Translations under genes and position numbers: made by a program
Origin: G963665085 sp963665085
GTDB lineage: Bacteria > Bacteroidota > Bacteroidia > Bacteroidales > JAAAOM01
Assembly (NCBI GenBank): GCA_963665085.2
Contig: CAXXXS010000001.1
Location: forward strand, 4,898,001-4,962,000
Direction: 5' to 3'
Length of the DNA: 64,000 nt
The notes under the pieces: generated by a model
Seen by the model: the letters and a program-made list of their open reading frames with translations, nothing else
Database searches by the model: none
Told to the model about the DNA's origin: nothing
Part shown: in pieces, positions 28,024 through 35,994 of the stretch
Position numbering within the stretch: position 1 is the first letter of the stretch
Layout of the letters: each line of letters begins with the position of its first letter

Positions 28024-29307
28024 TTATTTTACATCATTAAGTCTCAACGTTACTGCATTTTTATGTGCATGCAAACTTTCGTTTTCTGCCATAACCTGAA
28101 TCGCTTCACCAATATTTTTTAATCCTTCTTTACTAATTTGCTGAAATGTAACCTTTTTTACAAAGGCATCTAGATTTACACCACTAAATGCTTTAGCATA
28201 TCCGTTTGTAGGTAGTGTATGATTTGTCCCGGAAGCATAATCCCCAGCACTTTCTGGCGTATAATAACCTAAAAACACAGAGCCGGCATTAACGATATTT
28301 GCAGAATATTCTTCAAAGTTTTTAGTAGAAATAATTAAATGTTCTGGAGCATATTCATTAATAAAATCAACAGATTCTTTAAAATCTTCAAAAACGATTG
28401 CTTTGCTATTTGCAATAGCTTTCTCTGCAATTTCTTTTCTGGGAAGAACAGCCAATTGTTTATTCATGGCAGACTGAATATCGTATAAAACATCCATGTT
28501 ATTTGTTAAAAGAATAACCTGGCTATCAACTCCATGCTCAGCCTGAGAAAGTAAATCTGCTGCTGCGAACTCAATATTTGTTGTTTTATCAGCAACAACA
28601 AGAACCTCTGAAGGTCCTGCCGGTAAATCAATTGCTATACCATCTTTACTTAATAGCTGCTTTGCTGCTGTTACATATTGATTTCCTGGGCCAAAAATCT
28701 TATAAGTTTTTGGAATTGATTCTGTCCCATAGCCTAAAGCCGCGATTGCCTGGGCCCCGCCAACTTTAAATATCCTTGTTACACCAACAAGTGAAGCTGA
28801 ATAAATTATTGCCGGGTGAATCCTACCTTCCTTATTTGGCGGAGAACAAAGAATTATCTCCTCACATCCAGCAATAACAGCTGGAATTGCTAACATTAAT
28901 ACTGTTGAGAATAATGGGGCTGTTCCGCCTGGAATATATAATCCAACCTTTTGAATGGGAATATTTTTCTGCCAGCATTTTACCCCCGGTGTAGTTTCTA
29001 TTACCTCGAAATGTGATCTTTGTGATTGATGAAACTTCTCAATATTTGCCCTGGCAATATCTATACTTTGTTTTAACTCATCTGAAATTAATGAAGCAGC
29101 ATTCTCTTTTTCACTATCTGTTACCTCAAAAGAATCAATTTCTACGCCATCAAAATTTAGAGTAAATTCCTTAAGGGCAATGTCTCCATAGTCTTTTACT
29201 TTTTTAAGAACCGGTTTTACCCGTTCTTCTATTACTTCTGTTTCAAAAACAGGGCGTTTGGCTATTTTTCCCCAATCTTTAACAGGCGGATTATTATAAA
29301 TTTTCAT
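28024..29307 (-). CDS. hisD: Histidinol dehydrogenase
   Basis: The 427-residue protein has the signature KVGLYIPGGTAPLFSTVLM, the substrate/zinc-binding DLLSQAEHGVDSQ and the C-terminal EYAPEHLIIST and GDYASGTNHTLPT segments with the zinc His residues. It oxidises histidinol to histidine in two NAD-dependent steps, ending the pathway. It starts 5 bp after the hisG stop. Confidence 0.97.
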   Translation of the reverse strand: MKIYNNPPVKDWGKIAKRPVFETEVIEERVKPVLKKVKDYGDIALKEFTLNFDGVEIDSFEVTDSEKENAASLISDELKQSIDIARANIEKFHQSQRSHFEVIETTPGVKCWQKNIPIQKVGLYIPGGTAPLFSTVLMLAIPAVIAGCEEIILCSPPNKEGRIHPAIIYSASLVGVTRIFKVGGAQAIAALGYGTESIPKTYKIFGPGNQYVTAAKQLLSKDGIAIDLPAGPSEVLVVADKTTNIEFAAADLLSQAEHGVDSQVILLTNNMDVLYDIQSAMNKQLAVLPRKEIAEKAIANSKAIVFEDFKESVDFINEYAPEHLIISTKNFEEYSANIVNAGSVFLGYYTPESAGDYASGTNHTLPTNGYAKAFSGVNLDAFVKKVTFQQISKEGLKNIGEAIQVMAENESLHAHKNAVTLRLNDVK

Positions 29308-29312
29308 GGATA

Positions 29313-30170
29313 TTATATTATCATTTTTTCAATTGGTATTACAAGTATTCCTTGTGCACCTAGAGATTTTAGTTGATCTATTTTTTCCCAGAAATCGTCC
29401 TCTTGTAAGACTGAATGTACAGAACTCCAGCCCTTTTCTGCAAGAGGAAGAACTGTTGGGCTTTTCATTCCTGGTAATATTTTTATTATCTCGTCTAGTT
29501 TATCATTTGGAGCATTTAAAAGCACGTACTTGTTATGTTTAGAACGCCTAACAGATTGTACCCTAAAAAGTAAATCACTAAGTATTTTTTCTTTTTCCGA
29601 AGATAATCCTGGTGTTTTAATTATAACTGCCTCTGAAAACATTACCTTCTCAACTTCCTTAAGTCTGTTGCTAATCAAAGTACTACCCGAACTTACAATA
29701 TCAAAAATAGAATCAGCAAGACCAATACCCGGAGCTATCTCTACAGAACCACTAATTTCATGTATTTCTGCTTTTACATTATTCTTATCTAAAAACTTTT
29801 GAAGAATAACCGGGTAGCTTGTTGCTATTCTTTTCCCGTTAAAATAAGATACTCCCTCATAAGGAACATCCTGAGGTATAGCCAACGATATACGACATTT
29901 TGCAAAACCTAGTCGTTCTGCAAGCACAACATCTTTTGCTTTTTCTTCTACTTCATTTTCCCCTACAATTCCAATATCGGCAACTCCATCGGCAACATAT
30001 TGAGGAATATCATCATCTCTTAAATAAAGCAACTGGATTGGAAAATTTGAAGATGTGGCTACAAGTTTTCTTTTTCCGTTTGTTACATCAATACCTGTTT
30101 CAGCAATTAACTCAAGTGATTTTTCACTTAACCTTCCAGACTTTTGAATAGCAATTTTTAATATTTCCAT
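29313..30170 (-). CDS. hisG: ATP phosphoribosyltransferase, long form
   Basis: The 285-residue length marks the long form, which has its own C-terminal ACT-like regulatory domain (about 212-285) for histidine feedback. The catalytic part includes IAIQKSGRLS near the start, GVADIGIVGENEV, and the PRPP-binding segment EIAPGIGLADSIFDIVSSG. No HisZ is needed. As the first enzyme of the pathway it is placed first in the operon, directly after the attenuator (start 16 nt from the terminator). Confidence 0.97.
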   Translation of the reverse strand: MEILKIAIQKSGRLSEKSLELIAETGIDVTNGKRKLVATSSNFPIQLLYLRDDDIPQYVADGVADIGIVGENEVEEKAKDVVLAERLGFAKCRISLAIPQDVPYEGVSYFNGKRIATSYPVILQKFLDKNNVKAEIHEISGSVEIAPGIGLADSIFDIVSSGSTLISNRLKEVEKVMFSEAVIIKTPGLSSEKEKILSDLLFRVQSVRRSKHNKYVLLNAPNDKLDEIIKILPGMKSPTVLPLAEKGWSSVHSVLQEDDFWEKIDQLKSLGAQGILVIPIEKMII

Positions 30171-30186
30171 TTTATTTTAATTAAAC

Positions 30187-30219
30187 AAAAAAGGTTTGCA
30201 GAAATTGCAAACCTTTTTT
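30187..30219 (-). terminator. Attenuator terminator of the his operon
   Basis: AAAAAAGGTTTGCA (30187-30200) and TGCAAACCTTTTTT (30206-30219) form a 14-bp stem with a 5-nt loop and U-run on the minus strand, between the leader peptide and hisG. It is the 3:4 hairpin of the attenuator. Confidence 0.9.
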
Positions 30220-30252
30220 AGAATTTTGTTTATGTCAATTTCTACAATATAC

Positions 30253-30318
30253 TTAACAATCACAACCATGATGATGGTGAAGAAATAAAGCGACTATTGT
30301 AGAATTTAATTTTCTCAT
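30253..30318 (-). CDS. hisL: Histidine leader peptide (21 residues)
   Basis: ATG at 30318 opens a 21-codon frame ending TAA at 30253. It reads MRKLNSTIVALFL, then four consecutive histidines (codons CAC CAT CAT CAT, residues 14-17), then GCDC. Consecutive control codons just ahead of a terminator are the defining feature of an attenuation leader peptide. The frame is too short to be picked by ordinary gene calling. No strong Shine-Dalgarno is visible, as usual in this phylum. Confidence 0.88.
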   Translation of the reverse strand: MRKLNSTIVALFLHHHHGCDC

Positions 30319-30335
30319 ACCTGATTTTTGTCATG

Positions 30336-30368
30336 CAATGATAATAATTTTTTTGAACCTAATCAAAA
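30336..30368 (-). promoter_or_regulatory. Promoter of the his operon
   Basis: Minus-strand TTTTG (30368-30364), a 20-bp spacer and TATCATTG (30343-30336) fit the Bacteroidota -33/-7 pattern with one mismatch in TAnnTTTG. The start would fall near 30329, about 11 nt before the leader ATG. Confidence 0.45.
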
Positions 30369-30391
30369 TATTTTTCTAAAATAAAAAAAAA

Positions 30392-30927
30392 TTAAATAGC
30401 ATGTTTTTGATTATAAGGACGATGATTATTTTCATCATCCATTGCAAATTCAATTATTTTATTCAACTCTATTGAACCTGTAATTTCAATTGCCACAAAA
30501 TCTTTATCGTCATTTACTAAAATAACTACTTCATTAATTATATCTTTTATTGATTTAGCATAGATCTTAACATTTCCTTCGGAATGTGCTACCGTTAATA
30601 GCTCATAATAATGCTTATTATTTTCTATAACATCAGTTAACTCATTGCACAATTTAAAGCATTTAAATCATTATTATGATCCTCGTATATTAAGAAACGA
30701 ACCATTCTGATATCTTTAAATATTTCCTTCAGTTCTGGTTCATCCGAAAGAAATGGACGAGCAACAAAAGCTGGCACACCAAAACCAAAAAATCCATCTT
30801 CACTTCGATATTCTTTTAATACTGTTTTGACTTTTTTATCAGTATATGACTTTGGACGTGAAGATTGTAAAACGATTAGTAATAAAAACAGAGTCAATGT
30901 CAAGATTAAAACATACAGCTTTTTCAT
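30392..30927 (-). pseudogene. DUF4252-like exported protein split by a -1 frameshift
   Basis: Two overlapping minus-strand frames together make one DUF4252-like protein of about 180 residues. The first (30637-30927) gives a signal peptide (YVLILTLTLFLLLIVLQSS) and the N-terminal half, through ELKEIFKDIRMVRFLIYED. The second (30392-30652) continues with YYELLTVAHSEGNVKIYAKS and VVILVNDDKDFVAIEITGSIEL, the typical DUF4252 C-terminal half. Neither half makes sense alone. The junction contains two tandem T_TTA_AAT heptamers in the zero frame, exactly where a -1 shift would join the frames. It may be a broken gene, a sequencing error, or programmed frameshifting. DUF4252 function is unknown. Confidence 0.7.
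30652..30667 (-). other. Tandem slippery heptamers (T_TTA_AAT twice)
   Basis: Minus-strand heptamers TTTAAAT at 30667-30661 and 30658-30652 are both in the zero frame of the upstream half (gaT TTA AAT gcT TTA AAT). The -1 frame is open across both, reaching the downstream half. The pattern fits the X_XXY_YYZ rule for simultaneous slippage. Confidence 0.5.
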
Positions 30928-31003
30928 ATCTAATATTTTTTAACATATGACGACTCAAGAAGAGATTCGTTACAAAAAAACAAAAAAAACTGGAAATTAA
31001 ATT

Positions 31004-31495
31004 TTAGGCAACAACAATCTTATATCCTTCAGAGATTAAACTCTCTGCTACTTCAAATGCATAATCTTTATCAAAATATACCTTGGGTTTATGTTGGGCA
31101 AATACTGGATACCTTCCAACCGAATCTTCAGAATTCATATAATTATATCCTACAAGGTATAGATTTGTATTTTCGAGTTGTAGTTTAAATACAGGCCTGT
31201 GCTTACACGTTTCAAGAATTTGTTCTAACTCCAATTTAGAAATATCTGGGTCATGTTTTAATTTCACCGAACTAACAATCTCATCACTAAAGGGTTCTCT
31301 TGTGAAATTAAGATTGAAGTTTTTTACAAAGCATGATATCACTGTTGATTCATCCAAAATAATGGCCGGTTTCTGAGGATCACCTACCAAACGTACATTA
31401 ATATTATTTCTGGTAAAAAGACTAATTAAACGTTTATTTCTTCTTGTTACCATTTCCTCTAACGATTCTTTCGATCTCATATCCTTTTTGTACAT
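31004..31495 (-). CDS. Hypothetical cytosolic protein
   Basis: The protein (163 residues from ATG 31495; a GTG at 31516 is an alternative start) is not recognised. The N-terminus is rich in basic residues (MVTRRNKRLISLF). The rest is mixed alpha/beta, ending with a YFDKDYAFEVAESLISEGYKIVV segment typical of a small compact domain. No signal peptide, membrane helix or metal-binding motif is seen. It lies between the DUF4252-like gene (77 bp) and the next exported protein (69 bp), all on the minus strand, so a loose transcription unit is possible. Confidence 0.55.
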   Translation of the reverse strand: MYKKDMRSKESLEEMVTRRNKRLISLFTRNNINVRLVGDPQKPAIILDESTVISCFVKNFNLNFTREPFSDEIVSSVKLKHDPDISKLELEQILETCKHRPVFKLQLENTNLYLVGYNYMNSEDSVGRYPVFAQHKPKVYFDKDYAFEVAESLISEGYKIVVA

Positions 31496-31584
31496 AATTT
31501 TATTGTAACGTTCCACTAACTTTTTCTTTAAAACGATGTTAATTCAAATTTTGTTTAGTTTTTTTACTATCTCTTATAACAACT

Positions 31585-32859
31585 TTAAGATTTATCTGCT
31601 ACTTTTTTATCAATATTATCATTAAACTTTAACGGAGGCAGGTACTTACTTACTTGTTTTGTAAAATAACTATTTACTACCTGTGTATAGCATATCATAT
31701 ATTGCCATGATTGTGATTTCTCATCGTAAAAAAAATCTTCTGCCCCACTTTCAGATGAATTAAATTGAATAATGTAAGTATAACCCATTTTATCTCCATT
31801 TTCAATCTTCCCTAATTCATTTTTTTCCAAATATTTAGCTAATACTTTATCCGCATGGATTATTGCCTCTCCTTTTTTTACTTTCTCATAACCCGATGAA
31901 GGTACAAAATTACTAATAACTACAATATATTCCCCCCATTTGAAAACACCCCTGGGATTAATTGAGTCTTTTCTTGCTGTAATAGCTTTATCTGTTATAG
32001 CAGCTAATTTTGCATCTGGATTATCAGCTTGATTAATATAGTCTGAAATAGCCGTTATTACAGCTTGTTTTTGTTTAGAAAAATAACTAGTATCAATAAG
32101 ACTTTTTGAATTTGCAGCATAAAAGTAACAATTGTTAACCAATTCTTCCGCCTCATTAAGATTATTCAAACTATCTGAAGACAATAATGGTAAAAACACT
32201 TTTTCAAAGTCCTTTTGAACCCTTGTTAAATTTTCCAGATCATAGGGTGATTCAAGATCAAAAATTCTGGCTTCAGTATATCCCAGGTATGTATTTAAAT
32301 ATTCTAATGAATTGTTTAATTGATTTTCTTTTGCATATTTAATGGCTAACAAAGTTACCCTCTTTGCTTTAGCTAACGACTCCAGGTTTTCTTCTTTAAT
32401 TATTGTAGTATATTCTTTCTTAAAGACTTTTTCCTTTGTCAGAAGTTCCTGGTATCTCATCTTTTGATACTTAATCTCCTTGTTTATTCTATCCTTATAG
32501 TTATCATAGAATTCTATTGAGGCCTTATCATTTTTTAATTTTACACGTTCCAATCTCTCTTCACAAAGCTGTTTTGCTTTATCAAGTTCTTCATTATAAA
32601 TCCATTCCTCTACTTCTCTTGAAAATTTAGTATGATCAAGCTCTCGCTTTAAATAATACAATGAAGGATCCCGTGATGCTTTAAGTTTAGGAAGTTTTGC
32701 TTCGATGTAAGCAACTCTTTGAGCAAGGCTATCAACATATTGAGGAGTTCCGATAGCAATTCCCTTTTGAGCATTGCTAACAATAGATATTGTTACTGTT
32801 AAAATTAGAATCACTAATTTTTTCCACCACAATGATATTTTCTTTCCATTCAAAAACAT
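31585..32859 (-). CDS. Hypothetical exported helical protein
   Basis: The 424-residue protein has an N-terminal signal sequence with a basic start and hydrophobic core (KLVILILTVTISIVSNAQ). Residues ~35-270 are dense in charged heptads (for example EEWIYNEELDKAKQLCEERL), suggesting coiled-coil or TPR-like helices. The last ~140 residues look globular (GVFKWGEYIVVISNFVP, MGYTYIIQFNSSESG). I do not recognise a family and see no enzyme motif. A periplasmic or outer-membrane-associated location is likely. The gene is followed on the same strand by two smaller genes of unknown role. Confidence 0.6.
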   Translation of the reverse strand: MFLNGKKISLWWKKLVILILTVTISIVSNAQKGIAIGTPQYVDSLAQRVAYIEAKLPKLKASRDPSLYYLKRELDHTKFSREVEEWIYNEELDKAKQLCEERLERVKLKNDKASIEFYDNYKDRINKEIKYQKMRYQELLTKEKVFKKEYTTIIKEENLESLAKAKRVTLLAIKYAKENQLNNSLEYLNTYLGYTEARIFDLESPYDLENLTRVQKDFEKVFLPLLSSDSLNNLNEAEELVNNCYFYAANSKSLIDTSYFSKQKQAVITAISDYINQADNPDAKLAAITDKAITARKDSINPRGVFKWGEYIVVISNFVPSSGYEKVKKGEAIIHADKVLAKYLEKNELGKIENGDKMGYTYIIQFNSSESGAEDFFYDEKSQSWQYMICYTQVVNSYFTKQVSKYLPPLKFNDNIDKKVADKS

Positions 32860-32985
32860 ATAAATTTTATTACAGCTAAAATTTTGTTTCTGTAATTGTT
32901 ACGTATGTCCCTGAGGAAAGTTTTTGGAAACTGATAAAAATGCCGGATTGATTCCACTAATAGAATAATATGAAGGATGAAAAAG

Positions 32986-33453
32986 TTATAAAACTTTTTT
33001 GCCTTGCCTAATCCTGCTTATTTTCATTTCGGAAACTTTGAATTGTTTCGCTAAAATTGATCCGGGGATACCTTTGTCCAGCTGTTGAACGATAAATTGT
33101 TTTTCTCTTTCTGAAAGAATCCGAAACTTTGGTTGTCTTCCATTTATCTTATAACTATAAATCTGAGCTTCTATACGGGATGCCCATCTAAGATTTTCGT
33201 AGTTATTATTTAAAAGGTTTCCATCAATATGGATTACAACCTTTTTATTTTCGGGATTTTGCACAAAGGCTGCTGCAACCAATTTATGGATATAATATTT
33301 TCGTTTTCCTACCGAAATATACCTATACCCTCTGACAATTCCTGTTTTTTTGGGTTGTTTTGAAACTTTATAAACAATTTTTCCCGTGTTATAAACTAAA
33401 AATCCTGGAAGATTTTCCAGTTCGATGCCATGGTTAGTACTCATAGTTGCCAT
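32986..33453 (-). CDS. Free-standing HNH endonuclease-like protein (NUMOD4/HNH with C-terminal HTH)
   Basis: The 155-residue protein begins with a NUMOD4-like strand set (LPGFLVYNTGKIV, GYRYISVGKRKYYIHKLVAAAF). The HNH_3-type core is VIHIDGNLLNNNYENLRWA, with the His, the Asn pair and the final N-L-x-W typical of homing-endonuclease-like HNH proteins. The C-terminal ~40 residues form a helix-turn-helix (GSILAKQFKVSEMKISRIRQG). Such genes are usually mobile or phage-derived and nick or cut specific DNA. It lies just downstream of a tRNA gene, a common landing site, but no other phage gene is near. Confidence 0.75.
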   Translation of the reverse strand: MATMSTNHGIELENLPGFLVYNTGKIVYKVSKQPKKTGIVRGYRYISVGKRKYYIHKLVAAAFVQNPENKKVVIHIDGNLLNNNYENLRWASRIEAQIYSYKINGRQPKFRILSEREKQFIVQQLDKGIPGSILAKQFKVSEMKISRIRQGKKVL

Positions 33454-33555
33454 AGTTAAAATGTTAAAGAGGTTTGCTTGAAACAGAGTTAGGATTAGCT
33501 TAACACAAATTTAACAAACAACTATCAGAAAGTCAAGTTAAAAGAATAAGAATAT

Positions 33556-33593
33556 AAAAAAAGGGAGTTTGCATATATACAAACTCCCTTTTT
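33556..33593 (-). terminator. Terminator of the tRNA-Arg transcript
   Basis: AAAAAGGGAGTTTG-type arms (33556-33571 and 33580-33593) form a stem of about 14 bp with an 8-nt loop and flanking A/T runs. It begins 5 bp after the tRNA 3' end on the minus strand and could also act from the other side. Confidence 0.85.
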
Positions 33594-33597
33594 GTTG

Positions 33598-33671
33598 TGA
33601 TCTCGGAAGGATTCGAACCTTCGACCTACGGCTTAGAAGGCCGTTGCTCTATCCAGCTGAGCTACGAGACC
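33598..33671 (-). tRNA. tRNA-Arg (anticodon UCU)
   Basis: The minus strand folds as a cloverleaf of 74 nt including the discriminator A. The acceptor is GGTCTCG/CGAGATC; the D-arm is GCTC-GAGC; the anticodon stem is ACGGC/GCCGT with loop CTTCTAA (anticodon TCT); the variable loop is AGGTC; the T-arm is GAAGG-TTCGAAT-CCTTC. The anticodon reads AGA/AGG arginine codons. The CCA end is not encoded. A terminator follows immediately. Confidence 0.95.
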
Positions 33672-34098
33672 CTTTCAAAAATGAAGTGCAAATTTATAAA
33701 AAAAAACAACCTTAAAAACTTTCTTTAAAAAAATCTTAATGACTCACACTCCAAATAATATACAACTAGCTTATTTTCTTATATATAGACATCTATAATT
33801 TTATTAAAGAACGAAAAAACATTACGAAATATGAATTTCTAATAAATAATGCTCATTTTTTTAATGAGAATTGAACATACATCAACAATAATTGTCAAAT
33901 ATCTATATTACAATAATTTAATTACATGATATTTTTCAAATTAAAACCACATAATTTTTCGAAATAAGCATATATTTCAATATCACCCTGACAAATTATA
34001 AGGGTAATATTAAAAATAGCAATATATTTTGAGTAAATACCGACAAAAAAGTAAGGGTTATTATGCATTTTAGCCAAAAAACATAAAAACTATAAATA
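33672..34098. other. AT-rich intergenic region
   Basis: These ~430 bases between the tRNA gene and the next promoter are extremely AT-rich and have no open frame with a plausible start. They hold the presumed tRNA promoter (just above 33671). No repeat or RNA gene was recognised. Confidence 0.4.
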
Positions 34099-34132
34099 AT
34101 TGTTACTTTTTAATTATAATTTGTTAATTTTG
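34099..34132 (+). promoter_or_regulatory. Bacteroidota-type promoter of the small exported protein gene
   Basis: ATTG (34099-34102), a 22-bp spacer and TAATTTTG (34125-34132, perfect TAnnTTTG) place the start near 34139. This lies downstream of an alternative ATG at 34100 and supports ATG 34178 as the true start. Confidence 0.5.
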
Positions 34133-34177
34133 TACCCAATAAAACCTATATTTAAAAAGAGAAGAAAGGGCAGTATT

Positions 34178-34663
34178 ATGAAACATAAGAATGTTTATTA
34201 CCTATTATTATTATTTTTTGTAACGATTACAAGTGCGCAAGGAAACGAACCAGAGAAACAAGTATTTAAATTTGCAAATAATTTAAGTTACTATGAAAAT
34301 AGTGAAATTGATATGTCTTTTGTTGAGGAACATTACCTAGGACAAGATATAGCATTAAAATTTTATTTGTTTAAAGATACTTATACAACCATTCAACCTG
34401 CCACACCAACATCTCCAACAGAGAAGACTATAGTAAATAAACAGACTATCTACTATGCTGTTAAAAAAATTAGTCGCAATTACAAAAAAGAGATAAAAAA
34501 CGGTTTAATTACAGAAGCTGATGCTAAAAGTAATTTAAATAAAATTTTAGATGTCAGTTTATCTATTTATTCTGAGGAAACAGAAGAATTTGAAGCTGTT
34601 CTAAAAAGTGCAAAATCATCTGAAGAGATTTACAACGTTTTTTCTCAAGTTGTATTAGAATAA
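34178..34663 (+). CDS. Small hypothetical exported protein
   Basis: From ATG 34178 the protein has 161 residues with a clear signal peptide (KHKNVYYLLLLFFVTITSAQ). The ATG sits 5 to 10 nt after a purine-rich GAAAGGGC, unlike the upstream in-frame ATG at 34100, which lies inside the promoter. The mature part is short and helical towards the C-terminus (DAKSNLNKILDVSLSIYSEE), with a proline/threonine-rich loop in the middle. No family was recognised. It is monocistronic: own promoter, own terminator. Confidence 0.65.
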   Translation: MKHKNVYYLLLLFFVTITSAQGNEPEKQVFKFANNLSYYENSEIDMSFVEEHYLGQDIALKFYLFKDTYTTIQPATPTSPTEKTIVNKQTIYYAVKKISRNYKKEIKNGLITEADAKSNLNKILDVSLSIYSEETEEFEAVLKSAKSSEEIYNVFSQVVLE

Positions 34664-34688
34664 AATATTTTAAATAATATTTCTTTAT

Positions 34689-34719
34689 AAAAGCGACTAC
34701 GAAAGGGTCGCTTTTTTTT
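34689..34719 (+). terminator. Intrinsic terminator after the small exported protein
   Basis: AAAAGCGAC (34689-34697) pairs with GTCGCTTTT (34707-34715), and the T-run continues to 34719. The stem is 9 bp with a 9-nt loop. Confidence 0.85.
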
Positions 34720-34775
34720 GTTTGATAATAATATAAACTTAACAAATAGTTAAAGAAGAAAATTTGATTTGGATT

Positions 34776-34783
34776 TATATTTG
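34776..34783 (+). promoter_or_regulatory. -7 element of the LRR lipoprotein gene
   Basis: TATATTTG is a perfect TAnnTTTG match. The start would be near 34790, about 11 nt before ATG 34801. No good -33 TTG at the normal spacing was found. Confidence 0.4.
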
Positions 34784-34800
34784 CCAGCAAAATATTAAAG

Positions 34801-35532
34801 ATGAATAACAGGAAAATTATCTTATACTTGCTACTGATAATAGCAAGTTCTTGCAATGTCACAAATTTTGATGAAAACAAACTTCTATCAATAAATGATC
34901 TCTATAAAGAATGGAATTATAGAACATTAGAAGAAGCCTCAAAAAAACCATTAGACGTAAAGAAATTAATACTTTACGACCAAAACTTAAAAAATGTACC
35001 TGAGAAAATTATTGAATTTAAGAACCTGCAGACATTAGAACTTTCTGCTAATAATATTTCTTCTATTCCTACATCTATTGAAGAACTTATTTATATTCAA
35101 AGCTTATATTTTCCACAAAACAATTTTGAAGAAATCCCCCCTATTATTTTCAAATTAGAAAATATAAAACGATTAGATTTTTCAAATAACAAAATTGACA
35201 AAATCCCCTCCAAAATTAAGAAACTAAAAAAACTAGAAGTATTAAAACTAGCAGAAAATCAATTATCAGAATTTCCTGTTGTATTAACTAATTTTTCTAA
35301 TTTAAGAGTTCTAAAACTAGAAAATAATAAAATAAAAGTAATTCCTGCAGAAATAGAAAAATTAACAACTCTGGAAACACTTGATTTGTCAAAAAACAAT
35401 ATATCTAATCTACCTGATGAGATTAAAAATTTAAAAAATCTTAAAGAACTCGATATAAGAGGAAATAAAATTACAGAAGAAGAAGGAAGAAGATTAGCGA
35501 ATTTATTACCGAGCACTAAAATTATTTTTTAA
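34801..35532 (+). CDS. Leucine-rich-repeat lipoprotein
   Basis: The 243-residue protein has a lipoprotein signal peptide (ILYLLLIIASSC, Cys about residue 18) and then about seven to eight LRR units of 23 residues. Their consensus is L-x-x-L-x-L-x-x-N-x-I-x-x-(I/L)-P-x-x-I, for example LETLDLSKNNISNLPDEI. This type forms a curved solenoid used for protein binding at the cell surface or periplasm. It is intact to its stop. The following IS element begins 15 bp later, so downstream sequence originally linked to this gene may have been displaced. Confidence 0.85.
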   Translation: MNNRKIILYLLLIIASSCNVTNFDENKLLSINDLYKEWNYRTLEEASKKPLDVKKLILYDQNLKNVPEKIIEFKNLQTLELSANNISSIPTSIEELIYIQSLYFPQNNFEEIPPIIFKLENIKRLDFSNNKIDKIPSKIKKLKKLEVLKLAENQLSEFPVVLTNFSNLRVLKLENNKIKVIPAEIEKLTTLETLDLSKNNISNLPDEIKNLKNLKELDIRGNKITEEEGRRLANLLPSTKIIF

Positions 35533-35616
35533 TATTTGATCCTTAAGGGATCATTTAATATAGTTGTGGAGAAAAGATAAAATAATCATTTTTGTATTTT
35601 TAATAAGCAACTAATT

Positions 35617-35994
35617 ATGTCATCGGAAAACAGTCACTATTATAATCTAATTCAACTTTTATTGCCCCCAGAAATTTTTGAATATTTCGAAATTGTAAAT
35701 GTTGAAGTAAATAACAGAGAAGTCCATGTTCATCTTGATGAGCAAGACATAAAACCAGAAGGATATGAGCTTGTAAAGCTTATTTCAAAAGGTTTTCACT
35801 CAACATCAATCATACAGGATTTTCCTATTAGGGACAAAGCTATGTTTTTACATGTTAGAAGGCGGAGGTGGTATTGTGAACCTACAGGAAAAACAGTAGA
35901 AAGGGATTGGGATAGTGTTGCAAAAGGAACTCGTTTAACAAAAGACTTTGCAACTTTTTTAAAAGGTATTTTTGGACAATTACCCAATCAGTAG
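35617..35994 (+). CDS. ISAon1-type transposase N-terminal region protein
   Basis: The 125-residue protein matches the small first ORF of ISAon1-like elements, with a C-terminal conserved block LHVRRRRWYCEPTGK and a RDWDSVAKGTRLTKDFATFL-like end. It is thought to be the DNA-binding N-terminal part of the transposase, made separately or by frameshift. It overlaps the second ORF by 23 bp in the +1 frame. Confidence 0.7.
   Translation: MSSENSHYYNLIQLLLPPEIFEYFEIVNVEVNNREVHVHLDEQDIKPEGYELVKLISKGFHSTSIIQDFPIRDKAMFLHVRRRRWYCEPTGKTVERDWDSVAKGTRLTKDFATFLKGIFGQLPNQ

Larger units (their letters stand above)
30187..30318 (-). promoter_or_regulatory. his operon transcription attenuator with mutually exclusive RNA hairpins
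   Basis: On the minus strand four segments can be read. Segment 1 is TTCTACAATA (30304-30295, inside the leader coding region). Segment 2 is TATTGTAGAA plus ATTG (30249-30236). Segment 3 includes CAATTTCT (30207-30200). Segments 3:4 form the terminator. Segments 1 and 2 pair perfectly over 10 bp; segments 2 and 3 pair over 8 bp (AGAAATTG with CAATTTCT). A ribosome stalled on the His codons leaves segment 2 free to pair with 3 and blocks termination. A ribosome reaching the stop codon covers segment 2 and allows termination. The pairing is seen in sequence; the regulatory behaviour is inferred from classical his/trp attenuators. Confidence 0.85.

Noticed and set aside
30392..30652. Separate small gene of 86 codons starting with TTG
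   Set aside because: Its sequence is the C-terminal half of a DUF4252-like protein whose N-terminal half is the overlapping upstream frame; it has no start context of its own.
34100..34177. Start of the small exported protein at ATG 34100
   Set aside because: That codon lies inside the predicted promoter, and ATG 34178 begins a clear signal peptide.
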